Source of the DNA: JAUQQI01 sp040289115
GTDB taxonomy: Bacteria; Chloroflexota; Dehalococcoidia; JAUQQI01
Assembly (NCBI GenBank): GCA_040289115.1
Contig: PSKS01000008.1
Span: forward strand, 1 to 52,533
DNA length: 52,533 bases
Reading direction: 5' to 3'
Shown: positions 39,305 through 48,179 of the stretch, one piece after another
Layout of the letters: the number at the start of each line of letters is the position of its first letter
Numbering within the stretch: the stretch's first letter is position 1
The notes under the pieces: generated by a model
What the model was told of the DNA's origin: nothing
Database searches by the model: none
The model's input: the letters and a program-made list of their open reading frames with translations, nothing else
Translations under genes and position numbers: made by a program

Positions 39305-40552
39305 CTACTCTTCCGGCTCGGCCCGGGGCGGCAGAAGGCTCTGGGCGGCCTCGGGCTGGGCCAGAAACTGGGTCTGGGCCTGGACCTGGCTTTGCAGGCC
39401 CCAGAGCTTGATGAAGCCCGTCGCGGCCGAGTGGTCGAACTGGTCGGCCCGGTCGTAGGTGGCCAGGGCAAAGCTGTAAAGGGGGTTGGGCGACTTGCGG
39501 CCCACCACCCGGCAGGTTCCCTTGTGGAGTTTTACCCGGACGGTGCCGTTGACGAACCGCTGGGACGACTGAATGTAGGCGGCCAGGTCTTGGTGGAAAG
39601 CGCTGTACCAGAGGCCGTTGTAAACCATCTCGGCGTAGGCCTGGCTTACCAGGGCCTTAAAGCGGAGCTGTTCTTTGCTTAAGGTGATCTGCTCCAGGTC
39701 CTGGTGGGCGGTGATTAGCACCGTGGCCGCCGGGGCCTCGTAGACCTCCCGGGACTTGATCCCCACCACCCGGTCCTCGATGTGGTCGATGCGGCCGACG
39801 CCGTGCTCCCCGGCAAGGCGGTTGAGCCGCTCGATCAGGGTTACGCCGTCCAAAACCTCCCCATTCAGGGCGACCGGCAGGCCCCGCTCAAACTCGACCT
39901 CCACGTAAGCCGGCTCGTCGGGGGCCTCGGCCGGGTTGCGGGTCCAGGCGAAAACCTCCTCCGGGGGCTCAGCCCAGGGGTCCTCCAGGAGGCCGGCTTC
40001 GATGCTGCGGCCCCACAGGTTCTGGTCTACCGAGTATGGGCTCTCGATGGTGGCCGGGACCGGGATGCCGTGCCGGGCGGCATACTCGATCTCCTCGTCC
40101 CTGGTCATTCGCCACTCCCGGACTGGGGCGATGACCTTCAGGTCGGGGGCCAAGGTCATTATCCCCACGTCGAAGCGGACCTGGTCGTTGCCCTTGCCCG
40201 TGCAGCCGTGGGCCACCGCCACCGCCCCCTCCTCCCGGGCCACGTCCACCAAAAGCTTAACAATAAGCGGCCGGGCCAGGGCCGTGGCCAGGGGATACTT
40301 GCCCTGGTAAAGGGCATTGGCCTGAAGGGCCGGGAAAACAAAGTATTTCACGAACAGCTCTTTGGCGTCGATGACTAGGGCCTTGACTGCCCCGATGCGC
40401 AGGGCCTTTTCCTGGATGGCCTTAAGGTCCTTCTCGTTGCCGACGTCGACGGTTAAAGCAACGACATCTAGGCCGTATTTTTCCTGAATCCAGCGGATGG
40501 CCACCGAGGTGTCCAGCCCGCCGCTGTAAGCCAGCACGACCTTCTGTGCCAT
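39305..40552 (-). CDS. argG: Argininosuccinate synthase
   Basis: ATP-dependent condensation of citrulline and aspartate. The 415-residue protein starts KVVLAYSGGLDTSVAIRWI (PP-loop), then AVAHGCTGKGNDQVRFD, EKYGL, PYSVDQNLWGRSIEAG and SREVYEAPAATVLITAH. The C-terminal ~20 residues (Gln/Ala-rich, ending LLPPRAEPEE) exceed the family core. The ATG follows GGGGGAGCC. A 242-bp gap with structured sequence separates it from argD. Confidence 0.97.
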   Translation of the reverse strand: MAQKVVLAYSGGLDTSVAIRWIQEKYGLDVVALTVDVGNEKDLKAIQEKALRIGAVKALVIDAKELFVKYFVFPALQANALYQGKYPLATALARPLIVKLLVDVAREEGAVAVAHGCTGKGNDQVRFDVGIMTLAPDLKVIAPVREWRMTRDEEIEYAARHGIPVPATIESPYSVDQNLWGRSIEAGLLEDPWAEPPEEVFAWTRNPAEAPDEPAYVEVEFERGLPVALNGEVLDGVTLIERLNRLAGEHGVGRIDHIEDRVVGIKSREVYEAPAATVLITAHQDLEQITLSKEQLRFKALVSQAYAEMVYNGLWYSAFHQDLAAYIQSSQRFVNGTVRVKLHKGTCRVVGRKSPNPLYSFALATYDRADQFDHSAATGFIKLWGLQSQVQAQTQFLAQPEAAQSLLPPRAEPEE

Positions 40553-40794
40553 TTCGGCTCCCCCTCAACTTGAGTCTGTCCCATCCGCCCGCAGCCGGAC
40601 CCGGACGGTGCCCTCAAACCACGGCACCGCCCTGGCCCAGTACTTTCCCGGAACCAGTCGGTAAACACGGGGTCGGCTGGCAGGTTAACCGCCCCATCCC
40701 CCGCGGCCCTCCGGTGAAGGCCGGTTTTACGGCCCCGGGCGGTAAGGTCGGTGGTGCCGGGTAGCACCGCCAACCATCGACCGCCTCCCGGCAT
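40553..40794 (-). other. Structured or degenerate 242-bp gap before argG
   Basis: No complete gene is visible. On the argG strand, GGCGGTGC occurs twice (about 40769 and 40633), each followed by a complementary GCACC arm, so two alternative hairpins can form. Two frames here also look partly protein-like: one from ATG 40794 (MPGGGRWLAVLPGTTDL) and, shifted, VYRLVPGKYWARAVPWFEG ending at TGA 40565. This may be a broken small gene, or an RNA leader that controls argG. Confidence 0.4.
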
Positions 40795-41994
40795 TCAACC
40801 CCCCAGGTTGCTGCCGACCTTGGCTAGGACGGAGTCGAGGATGGCCACGGCCTCGTCGGCCTCCGCCTCGGTGATAATGAGGGGCGGCATGAGACGGATG
40901 GCCGCGGGGGTGACCCCGTTAACCAGCAGGCCGGCCTCTAGACAGCCCAATACCACCCGCTCCGAGATGTCCCGGTCGAACTGCACGGCCAGGAGCAGAC
41001 CCCGGCCCCGCACTTCGGTGACCCACTCGTAGCGGGATCTAAGCTCGTTAAGCCGGGCCTTCAGGTAAGCGCCGACCCGGGCGGCATGTTCGGCGACATT
41101 ATTTTCGATAACGAATTTTAACGTGGCAAAGCCGGCGGCGCAGGCCAGGGGATTGCCCCCGAAGGTAGAGCCGTGGTCCCCGGGCTCCAGAACGGCCGCC
41201 TCCTCCTTAACCAGAAAGGCACCGATGGGCACCCCGCTTCCCAGCCCCTTGGCCAGGGTCATCACGTCGGGTTCAACCCCGTACTGCTGGTAGGCGAAGA
41301 GGGTACCCGTCCGGCCGATGCCGGTCTGAACCTCATCGACGATGAAGAGCAGCCCGTTCTCCCGGCACCAGCGCCCCACCCCCCGGATATATTCCGGGTC
41401 GGCCTCGTAAACGCCCCCTTCACCCTGGATCAGCTCCAGCATCACGGCGCAGGTCCGCTCGTTGGTGGCGGCCTGGATGGCCTCCAGGGAGTTAAAGGGC
41501 ACGTTCACAAAGCCTGGGGGAAGGGGCTTGAAAGGCTCCTGGTAATGGGGCTTGCCGGTGGCCGCGACCATGGCCAGGGTCCGGCCGTGGAAGGAGTTGA
41601 GGGTGGTGATGACCTCGTAGGCGCCGTTGCGCCGGAGCCGGCCGTACTTGCGGGCCAGCTTCACCGCCCCCTCGTTGGCCTCGGCCCCGCTGTTGCCGAA
41701 AAAGACCCGGTCAAAGGCCGAGTTTTCCACCAGAAGTTGGGCCAGTTTCACCTGCGGTATAGTGTAGAACTGGTTCGAGGTGTGGATGAGGGTTCGGGCC
41801 TGCTCGGTGATGGCCTCAACCACGGCCGGGTGGCAATGGCCCAGGTTATTGACGGCCCAACCCCCCACGAAATCCAGGTAGGCCTTCCCGTTTTCATCCC
41901 AGACCCGGGCCCCTTGGCCCCGAACCAAGGTCACCGGTACCCGGCGGGCTACCTGCAGGTAGTAACGGCGCTCAAGCTCTTGCCAGTGGCTCAC
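40795..41994 (-). CDS. argD: Acetylornithine/succinylornithine aminotransferase
   Basis: A PLP-dependent class III aminotransferase of arginine synthesis (399 residues). Motifs: YLDFVGGWAVNNLGHCHPAVVEAI, FFGNSGAEANEGAVKLARKYG, LNSFHGRTLAMVAATGKPHY, FIVDEVQTGIGRTGTLFAYQ, the PLP lysine MTLAKGLGSGVPIGAF and GSTFGGNPLACAAG. I start at GTG 41994 because GAGGAG stands 8 nt upstream and TATAAT (42033-42028) just before that; the longer open frame reaches across the promoter. It begins the leftward arginine group argD-argG-argH. Confidence 0.94.
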   Translation of the reverse strand: MSHWQELERRYYLQVARRVPVTLVRGQGARVWDENGKAYLDFVGGWAVNNLGHCHPAVVEAITEQARTLIHTSNQFYTIPQVKLAQLLVENSAFDRVFFGNSGAEANEGAVKLARKYGRLRRNGAYEVITTLNSFHGRTLAMVAATGKPHYQEPFKPLPPGFVNVPFNSLEAIQAATNERTCAVMLELIQGEGGVYEADPEYIRGVGRWCRENGLLFIVDEVQTGIGRTGTLFAYQQYGVEPDVMTLAKGLGSGVPIGAFLVKEEAAVLEPGDHGSTFGGNPLACAAGFATLKFVIENNVAEHAARVGAYLKARLNELRSRYEWVTEVRGRGLLLAVQFDRDISERVVLGCLEAGLLVNGVTPAAIRLMPPLIITEAEADEAVAILDSVLAKVGSNLGG

Positions 41995-42027
41995 CTTCGA
42001 CTCCTCGGTGCGGCTCAACCTTTGTGG

Positions 42028-42070
42028 ATTATACGGCATCCGCCGGGGCGGGTGCCGGATGAAGTATAAT
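42028..42070. promoter_or_regulatory. Divergent promoters of argD and pspA
   Basis: TATAAT occurs on the minus strand at 42033-42028 for argD and on the plus strand at 42065-42070 for pspA. The two boxes face away from each other, 31 bp apart. Neither has a strong -35. Confidence 0.6.
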
Positions 42071-42118
42071 GCCTTGAGGTGGATGGGTTCCACACCGGCC
42101 AGATAAGGGAGGGAAAAG

Positions 42119-42853
42119 ATGGGCCTTTTCGGACAGATGATGACCGTTATTAGGGCGAAGATAAGCGCTCTGCTTTCCGGGGCCGAGAACCCTGAGGAAA
42201 CCCTTGAATACGCCTACCAGCGACAGTTGGAGCTGCTTCAGAAGGTCCGCATGAATATGGTGAATGTGGTGGCGGCCAAGCGCCGGCTCGAGGCTCAGCT
42301 AGCCGGCTTGGAAAACCAGCTCGGCCGCCTGGACGAGCAGGCCCGCCAGGCCCTTCAGGCCGGCCGGGAGGACCTTGCCCGGCTCGCCCTGGAGCGGAAG
42401 GTGTTTGCCCAGCAGCAGGTCGCCGCCCTGGAGGCCCAGGTTCAGGACCTTGCCGAGCAGCAGAACCGGCTGATGGAGGCGGAGCAGCGGCTGCGCCAGA
42501 AGGTGGAGGCCTTCCGGACCCGGAAAGAGATCATCAAGGCCCAGTACAGTGCCGCCGAGGCCCAGGCCCGCATCAACGAGGCGATAACGGGCCTTTCCGA
42601 GGAGATGGCGGACGTGGGCCTGGCCATTGAGCGGGCTGAGGAGAAGACGGCCCGCCTTAAGGCCCGGGCCGAGGCCATCGACGAGCTGCTCGCGGCGGGG
42701 GCCCTGCCCGACTACTTGACGGGCCGGGACACCCTGGAGCGGGAGCTGGGGCAGGCCCAGCTCCAGGCGGGGGTGGAGGCCGAGCTGGCGCGCTTAAAAT
42801 CCGAACTTCAGTCCGGCCAACGGCCGGCCCTTAAGGAGGGTGAAGCGCCGTGA
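42119..42853 (+). CDS. pspA: Phage shock protein A / IM30 family
   Basis: A 244-residue protein that is nearly all heptad-rich helix, as expected for PspA/Vipp1, which polymerises on damaged inner membrane. The N-terminus GLFGQMMTVIRAKISALLSGAENPEETLEYAYQRQLELLQ matches the membrane-inserting amphipathic helix and first coiled coil. The ATG follows GGGAGGG. It overlaps the PspAA gene by 4 bp. No pspB/C/F is seen, consistent with the non-proteobacterial form of the response. Confidence 0.92.
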   Translation: MGLFGQMMTVIRAKISALLSGAENPEETLEYAYQRQLELLQKVRMNMVNVVAAKRRLEAQLAGLENQLGRLDEQARQALQAGREDLARLALERKVFAQQQVAALEAQVQDLAEQQNRLMEAEQRLRQKVEAFRTRKEIIKAQYSAAEAQARINEAITGLSEEMADVGLAIERAEEKTARLKARAEAIDELLAAGALPDYLTGRDTLERELGQAQLQAGVEAELARLKSELQSGQRPALKEGEAP

Positions 42854-43128
42854 TTATTCGAATTTCGGGGGAAGGTCAGTACCGGCTGGACGCTGACGCC
42901 GCCAGGCATCTGAATGAAATGGACAACGAACTGGTGCGGCTGGTGGAGGGTGGGGACGAAGCCGCCTTTTACAGCCGTTTTCGGGAGCTTATCGAGTGGG
43001 TCCGGCGCCGGGGAGAGCGGGTATCGGCCGACGAGGTCGTGGCGTCGGATGTCATCATTCCGCCGCCGGACATAACCTTTGAGGAGGCCCGCAAGGTTTT
43101 TCGGGGGGAGGGGCTCGTTCCCGGATGA
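42850..43128 (+). CDS. PspA-associated protein PspAA
   Basis: A 92-residue protein with the PspAA domain: MIIRISGEGQYRLDADAARHLNEMDNELVRLVEGGDEAAFYSRFRELIEWVR, then SDVIIPPPDITFEEARKVF. PspAA proteins occur next to PspA in Actinobacteria, Chloroflexota, Cyanobacteria and archaea and are thought to bind or modulate it. GTG start overlaps pspA (GTGA), and it overlaps the NUDIX gene by 4 bp. Confidence 0.88.
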   Translation: MIIRISGEGQYRLDADAARHLNEMDNELVRLVEGGDEAAFYSRFRELIEWVRRRGERVSADEVVASDVIIPPPDITFEEARKVFRGEGLVPG

Positions 43129-43703
43129 CCCTCTCGTCGACCCCTTTGGGTAAGCTTACCGAGGCGCTGCGGGACCGGGAACCAGCCCGGTTCGACGGCC
43201 CCGCCGACGGCTATGCCCGGGCGGCTGTCCTGGTGCTCATCGTCCGGCACCCGGACGGACCCAGGCTGGTTTATACCCGGCGCACGGACCGCGTCGTCCA
43301 CCATAAGGGTGAGGTGTCGTTCCCGGGCGGGGCCTGCGAAGCTGGGGACTCCGACGAGATTTCCACCGCCCTGCGGGAAACCTGGGAAGAAATCGGGGTT
43401 AACCCGGCCGATGTAGAGGTGTTGGGGAAGCTGGACGAAATCATTACCCGGAGCAATTTCATCGTAACCCCGGTGGTGGGGGTGGTTAACGGCCCCTATC
43501 CCTTCCGTCCCAACCCGGCGGAGGTGGCGGAGATCATCGAAGTTCCTATTGAGGAGCTTCGTAAGCCCGAGAACGTCGTCGTCGAACCCCGCCGGGTTCG
43601 GGGGGAGTGGGTCATGGCCCCGACCTATTACTATCGGGGGCACCGGATTTTCGGGGCCACCGCGATGATCACCCGCCAGCTCCTCGAGCTTTTAGAAGGC
43701 TAG
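43125..43703 (+). CDS. NUDIX hydrolase, CoA pyrophosphatase type
   Basis: A 192-residue NUDIX enzyme of the CoAse/NudL type. It has RRTDRVVHHKGEVSFPGGACEAGDSDEISTALRETWEEIGV, where the NUDIX box REtxEEiG is intact and the preceding FPGG...D pattern follows the CoA-hydrolase subfamily, and the C-terminal FIVTPVVGVV. It likely cleaves CoA or its oxidised forms. Its link to PspA is by overlap only. It ends 5 bp from the convergent sigma factor. Confidence 0.88.
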   Translation: MTLSSTPLGKLTEALRDREPARFDGPADGYARAAVLVLIVRHPDGPRLVYTRRTDRVVHHKGEVSFPGGACEAGDSDEISTALRETWEEIGVNPADVEVLGKLDEIITRSNFIVTPVVGVVNGPYPFRPNPAEVAEIIEVPIEELRKPENVVVEPRRVRGEWVMAPTYYYRGHRIFGATAMITRQLLELLEG

Positions 43704-43708
43704 CAAAG

Positions 43709-44707
<999 letters not shown>

Positions 44708-44724
44708 CAGGTACCACCTCCCTC

Positions 44725-44754
44725 TTGACTTTGTGGACACGGAGTACTTATCAT
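44725..44754 (+). promoter_or_regulatory. tRNA-Val promoter
   Basis: TTGACT at 44725-44730 and TATCAT at 44749-44754 are spaced 18 bp, the best full -35/-10 pair in the window. It starts RNA a few bases before the tRNA at 44767. Confidence 0.75.
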
Positions 44755-44766
44755 CTTTTCTGGAGC

Positions 44767-44840
44767 GGGCGGCTAGCTCAGCTGGTTAGAGCGCAGCGTT
44801 GACATCGCTGAGGTCAGAGGTTCGAGTCCTCTGCCGCCCA
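44767..44840 (+). tRNA. tRNA-Val (anticodon GAC)
   Basis: The acceptor GGGCGGC pairs with GCCGCCC (44833-44839), with discriminator A. The anticodon stem CAGCG/CGCTG encloses loop TTGACAT, so the anticodon is GAC, reading GUC/GUU. The T arm AGAGG-TTCGAGT-CCTCT is standard. The CCA is not encoded. 74 nt. Confidence 0.96.
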
Positions 44841-44841
44841 C

Positions 44842-44864
44842 CCTGCCCGCAGGCAGGTCTTTTA
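44842..44864 (+). terminator. Rho-independent terminator of tRNA-Val
   Basis: A 6-bp stem CCTGCC/GGCAGG with loop CGCA at 44842-44857 is followed by TCTTTTAA. It starts two bases after the tRNA. A modest but typical terminator. Confidence 0.7.
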
Positions 44865-44878
44865 ATTATACACGGCCG

Positions 44879-45144
44879 TCAAAGGCTGCGAAGAGGACGA
44901 GTAGCCGGCGGGATGGCTTCAGAGACGGGGTGCCCCGGGCTGTGAGTGCCCCGGCCTTACCCCGGTGAAAACCGCCTCGGAGCTGCCGACCGAAACCGTT
45001 CCGGGAGTAGGCTCGGCCGGATGGGCTCCGTTAGCGGCTCCGGTAAGGGCTTCCGGCCGTGGGCCGGAAGAACTTGGGTGGAACCGCGGGTATCGCCTCT
45101 CGCCCCAAGGGCAGAGGCGGATTTTTTTCGGGAGGTGTAACCCT
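44879..45144 (+). promoter_or_regulatory. T-box riboswitch leader of thrS
   Basis: The leader carries the canonical T-box TTGGGTGGAACCGCGG at 45074-45089, preceded by GAGTAGG...CCGTTAGCGG-like stem II/III sequence and by the Stem I elements AGAGA (about 44922) and GTGAA (44966-44970). Uncharged tRNA should bind and favour the antiterminator. A likely specifier is ACC (44971-44973, after GTGAAA), matching Thr; this assignment is less certain than the T-box itself. A TATACA at 44867-44872 may be the -10. Confidence 0.9.
45094..45128 (+). terminator. T-box-controlled terminator before thrS
   Basis: CGCCTCT (45094-45100) and GCCC (45102-45105) pair with GGGC (45109-45112) and AGAGGCG (45113-45119) around a CAA loop with one bulged C, followed by A and seven Ts to 45128. 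It sits right after the T-box sequence and stops thrS transcription when tRNA-Thr is charged. Confidence 0.9.
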
Positions 45145-46890
45145 ATGGGCGAAATGACGGGAGAAATCAAGCTAAAATCGCCCCTGGACCCTCTGCGGCA
45201 TTCGGCCGCCCACGTAATGGCCGATGCGGTCCTGGAGCTTTTCCCAGAGGCCAAGCTGGCCATCGGGCCGCCCATCGAAGACGGCTTTTATTACGACTTC
45301 GACCTGCCACGTCCCCTGACCCCGGAGGACCTGAGCCGGATTGAAGCCAGGATGCGGGAAATCATCGCCGGCGATTACCCCTTCGTCCGGGAGGAGATTT
45401 CGAAAGAGGAGGCCCGCCGCCTCTTTGCCGACCAGCCGTATAAGCTGGAGATTCTGGACGAGATTCCGGATGAGAAGGTGAGCATCTACCGCCACGGCAA
45501 GTTCGTGGACCTCTGCCGCGGCCCCCACGTGGAGTCCACCGGGAAGATCCGGGCCTTTAAGCTTCTTAGCGTGGCCGGGGCCTACTGGCGGGGCGACGAG
45601 CGCCGGCCGATGCTCCAGCGCATCTACGGGACGGCCTTCGAGACCGAAGGGGAGCTTCAGGCCTACCTTAAGCGGCTGGAGGAGGCCGCCCGCCGGGACC
45701 ACCGGCGCCTTGGGCGGGAGCTGGACCTTTTCAGCATCCATCACGAGGAGGTTGGGAGCGGCCTGGTTCTCTGGCACCCCAAGGGAGGCCGGGTTCGGGA
45801 GCTGGTTGAGGACCTTTGGCGGCGGCTCCACCGGGAGGCCGGGTACGAGCTAGTCTACACGCCCCACATTGGCCGGGCTCGGCTTTGGGAGGTCAGCGGC
45901 CACCTGGAAACCTACCGGGAGAACATGTACGACCCCATCGAGGTGGAAGGCCAGAAATACTATTTAAAGCCGATGAACTGCCCCTTCCACATCTACATCT
46001 ACAAAAGCCGGGTAAGGTCCTATCGGGAGCTTCCCATCCGGCTGGGGGAGCTGGGAACGGTGTATCGTTACGAGCGGTCCGGGGTGCTCCACGGCCTTTT
46101 GCGGGTCCGGGGGTTTACCCAGGACGACGCCCATATCTTTTGCCGGCCTGACCAGATTGAGTCGGAAGTAATCGGGGTGCTCGACCTTAACTTCCGCCTC
46201 TGGGAGGCCTTTGGCTTCAAGGAGTTCGAGGTTTACCTGGCGACCCGGCCCGAGAAGTTCGTGGGAAGGGTCGAAGACTGGGAGCGGGCCACCGAGGCCC
46301 TCCAACAGGCCCTCCGGGATCGGGGCCTCGACTTCAGGATTGACGAGGGGGGCGGAGCCTTCTACGGGCCGAAGGTGGACATTTGGTTCCGGGATGCCAT
46401 CGGCCGAGCCTGGCAGTGCACCACGGTCCAGCTGGACTTTAACCTGCCGGAACGGTTCGACCTGAAATACACCGGCCCCGATGGCCGCGAACACCGGCCT
46501 ATCATGGTCCACCGGGCCCTTCTGGGGTCGATGGAGCGCTTTTTGGGAATCCTCATCGAGCACTACGCCGGGGCATTTCCCGTCTGGCTGGCCCCGGTTC
46601 AGGCGGTGATAATCCCGATAACGGACCGCCACCTGGAGTATGCCTACCAGGTTGAGGGGCGGCTCCGGGCAGCCGGGATTCGAGTGGACACCGACGACCG
46701 GCCGGACCGAATGAACCAGAAGATCCGGGATGCTCAGCTCCAGAAGGTGCCCTACATGCTCATCATCGGCGACCGGGAGGTGGAGTCGGGAACGGTGGCC
46801 GTGCGCCTTCGGAGTGGGGAGGACCTGGGGCCGACCCCGGTCGACGAATTCATCAGCCGGGTTCGGGCCGAGGTCGCAGGCTACGCTTAG
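45145..46890 (+). CDS. thrS: Threonyl-tRNA synthetase lacking TGS domain
   Basis: Class II synthetase, 581 residues. It begins at the editing domain (SAD motif LRHSAAHVMADAVLELFP), without the ~60-residue TGS domain of E. coli ThrS. YRHGKFVDLCRGPHV belongs to the editing site. The catalytic core has YLKPMNCPFHIYIYKSRVRSYRELPIRLGELGTVYRYE (zinc Cys and motif 2), FTQDDAHIF, and AFYGPKVDIWFRDAIGR; the anticodon-binding domain ends the protein. I use ATG 45145 behind GGAGGTG; an in-frame ATG at 44965 lies within the T-box leader and cannot be the start. tRNA-Val precedes it. Confidence 0.96.
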   Translation: MGEMTGEIKLKSPLDPLRHSAAHVMADAVLELFPEAKLAIGPPIEDGFYYDFDLPRPLTPEDLSRIEARMREIIAGDYPFVREEISKEEARRLFADQPYKLEILDEIPDEKVSIYRHGKFVDLCRGPHVESTGKIRAFKLLSVAGAYWRGDERRPMLQRIYGTAFETEGELQAYLKRLEEAARRDHRRLGRELDLFSIHHEEVGSGLVLWHPKGGRVRELVEDLWRRLHREAGYELVYTPHIGRARLWEVSGHLETYRENMYDPIEVEGQKYYLKPMNCPFHIYIYKSRVRSYRELPIRLGELGTVYRYERSGVLHGLLRVRGFTQDDAHIFCRPDQIESEVIGVLDLNFRLWEAFGFKEFEVYLATRPEKFVGRVEDWERATEALQQALRDRGLDFRIDEGGGAFYGPKVDIWFRDAIGRAWQCTTVQLDFNLPERFDLKYTGPDGREHRPIMVHRALLGSMERFLGILIEHYAGAFPVWLAPVQAVIIPITDRHLEYAYQVEGRLRAAGIRVDTDDRPDRMNQKIRDAQLQKVPYMLIIGDREVESGTVAVRLRSGEDLGPTPVDEFISRVRAEVAGYA

Positions 46891-46959
46891 GGCCCGGGGC
46901 CGGAGCCGACCCCGGCGGAACGGGGCTACGGCCGGGGAACCTCAGTCAGCGACCGGAGG

Positions 46960-47151
46960 CTACGTGCGGCCGCGTTGAGTAACTAAAAGCCAGTCCGCCC
47001 CATGCCGGCCTGCAGGGCACGGCGGGAAGCGTTCACCCTCGTCCAGGGTGATGGTCTGCTCGGGGTGCTGCTTGCAGCGATATTCGCCGCTTTTAGGGGC
47101 GACCTGCCCGGTATGGCCGCCAATCTGGCTTTGGGTCTCGCGTTCTGACAT
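46960..47151 (-). CDS. Small zinc-ribbon protein (YjzC-like)
   Basis: A 63-residue protein with SGEYRCKQHPEQTITLDEGERFPPCPAGRHGADWLLV. The pattern Tyr-x-Cys...EITL-x-GE-x-FPPC...W is that of YjzC-like small zinc-ribbon proteins of unknown function. The second Cys of the first pair is replaced by His (CKQH). The ATG follows GAGGGGAAGAGG. It stands alone between thrS (convergent) and a methyltransferase, with 172 bp upstream that hold a GTTACGG/CCGTAAC inverted repeat. Confidence 0.65.
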   Translation of the reverse strand: MSERETQSQIGGHTGQVAPKSGEYRCKQHPEQTITLDEGERFPPCPAGRHGADWLLVTQRGRT

Positions 47152-47173
47152 CCTCTTCCCCTCCCACCAGGGT

Positions 47174-47195
47174 GTTACGGAAACGTGGCCGTAAC
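47174..47195. repeat. Inverted repeat GTTACGG/CCGTAAC
   Basis: Seven-bp arms with an 8-nt loop stand about 25 bp upstream of the small zinc-ribbon gene. It may be a terminator or an operator; there is no T-tract. Apart from this the 172 bp upstream of the gene contain nothing I recognise. Confidence 0.45.
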
Positions 47196-47323
47196 CCCGC
47201 TCCCCGGGGTCAGCACCTTCAGGTTATCCGCCCTTGGCCGGGTATAGGTAAAAATTCGGTAAAGGGACGACCAGAATTTGGTAAATCTGGGGAATTTCCG
47301 GCCGTACGCCTCGGTTAAAAGGC

Positions 47324-48091
47324 TTAACTATTATCTATCGCCGGGCTGTTGGCCGGAGCCTTGACGAAGACCACGAAGTGGGAGAGGCCGAACCGGTGGG
47401 CTGGGGTTTGCTCCAAGGCGTAAAGGATCGGGCGAAGAAGGCCGGCCAGCACCCGGCTTCGCCGGGCCAGCTTGTCGAAACCGGGAAAAACGCCCCGGTG
47501 GGTGACGACCCGGCCGGGCAGGCCAGCCAACAGCTGCCGGAGCTGGCCCCGGGTGTAGGCCCGGACGTGGGGCGCCAGGCGGTTTCGGAGGGGGTCGGGC
47601 AGGTAATTAACAAAGGGGTAGTTACCGAAACGATATTTGCCCCGCCAGAAGATGCCGTGGGTCTCGAAGGGCCACAGCCGGTTCGGTGCGAAAATGACTA
47701 GCCGGCCCCCGGGCCGGAGCACCCGCCAGGCCTCGGCCAGGACTTGGCGGTCGTCGTCTACGTGCTCCAGCACCTCATGGAGGAGGACCAAGTCGAAGGT
47801 CTCGGCCTTAAAGGGGAGGTACTCCCCAACCCCCTGGACCACGGCCGGGGCCACCCGGCCGGCCATAAGTGCCCGCTCACGGTCCACTTCGACCCCGTAG
47901 ACGTAGGGGGTAACCTTCCGAAAGCGGGCGAGGAATGCCCCGATGCCGCAGCCAATATCCAGGACCCGGGCTCCGGTCAGGGGTGCGGCTACGGCGATGA
48001 GCTTAAAACGCCGCTCCTGCCCGAAGCCCCAGATGTAAGACGGTTGGCCGAGTTTGATGGCCCGTTCGTTTTCGGTCGCCACGGCTGGCAC
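47324..48091 (-). CDS. Class I SAM-dependent methyltransferase
   Basis: A 255-residue Methyltransf_11-type protein. Motif I is VLDIGCGIGAFLARF, then YVYGVEVDRERALMAG, LPFKAETFDLVLLHEVLEHVDDDRQVLAEAWRVLRPGGRLVIF. The rest (LWPFETHGIFWRGKYRFGNYPFVNYL... LRPILYALEQTPAHRFGLSHFVVFVK) resembles methyltransferases that act on isoprenoid quinones or lipid-linked sugars, but no substrate can be assigned. It is a single gene transcribed leftward, divergent from the SDR gene. Confidence 0.85.
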   Translation of the reverse strand: MPAVATENERAIKLGQPSYIWGFGQERRFKLIAVAAPLTGARVLDIGCGIGAFLARFRKVTPYVYGVEVDRERALMAGRVAPAVVQGVGEYLPFKAETFDLVLLHEVLEHVDDDRQVLAEAWRVLRPGGRLVIFAPNRLWPFETHGIFWRGKYRFGNYPFVNYLPDPLRNRLAPHVRAYTRGQLRQLLAGLPGRVVTHRGVFPGFDKLARRSRVLAGLLRPILYALEQTPAHRFGLSHFVVFVKAPANSPAIDNS

Positions 48092-48179
48092 CGGCTTTAA
48101 TATTGGGCCAGCGGACCTGGCGCCGTCAACATTGGGGGCCTTTGCGACCGTGGGCTATCGTGCCATAGACTCTTGGGGG

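Noticed and set aside
40607..40640. T-box-like sequence GGGCGGTGCCGTGG before argG
   Set aside because: It differs at three of the ten invariant T-box bases, and no Stem I elements or T-rich terminator are present.
41173..42069. 298-codon rightward open frame
   Set aside because: Antisense shadow of argD; high GC keeps the opposite frame open and it has no family motif.
44965..45144. 60-codon N-terminal extension of ThrS
   Set aside because: It lies within the T-box leader and terminator, and a strong Shine-Dalgarno site precedes ATG 45145.
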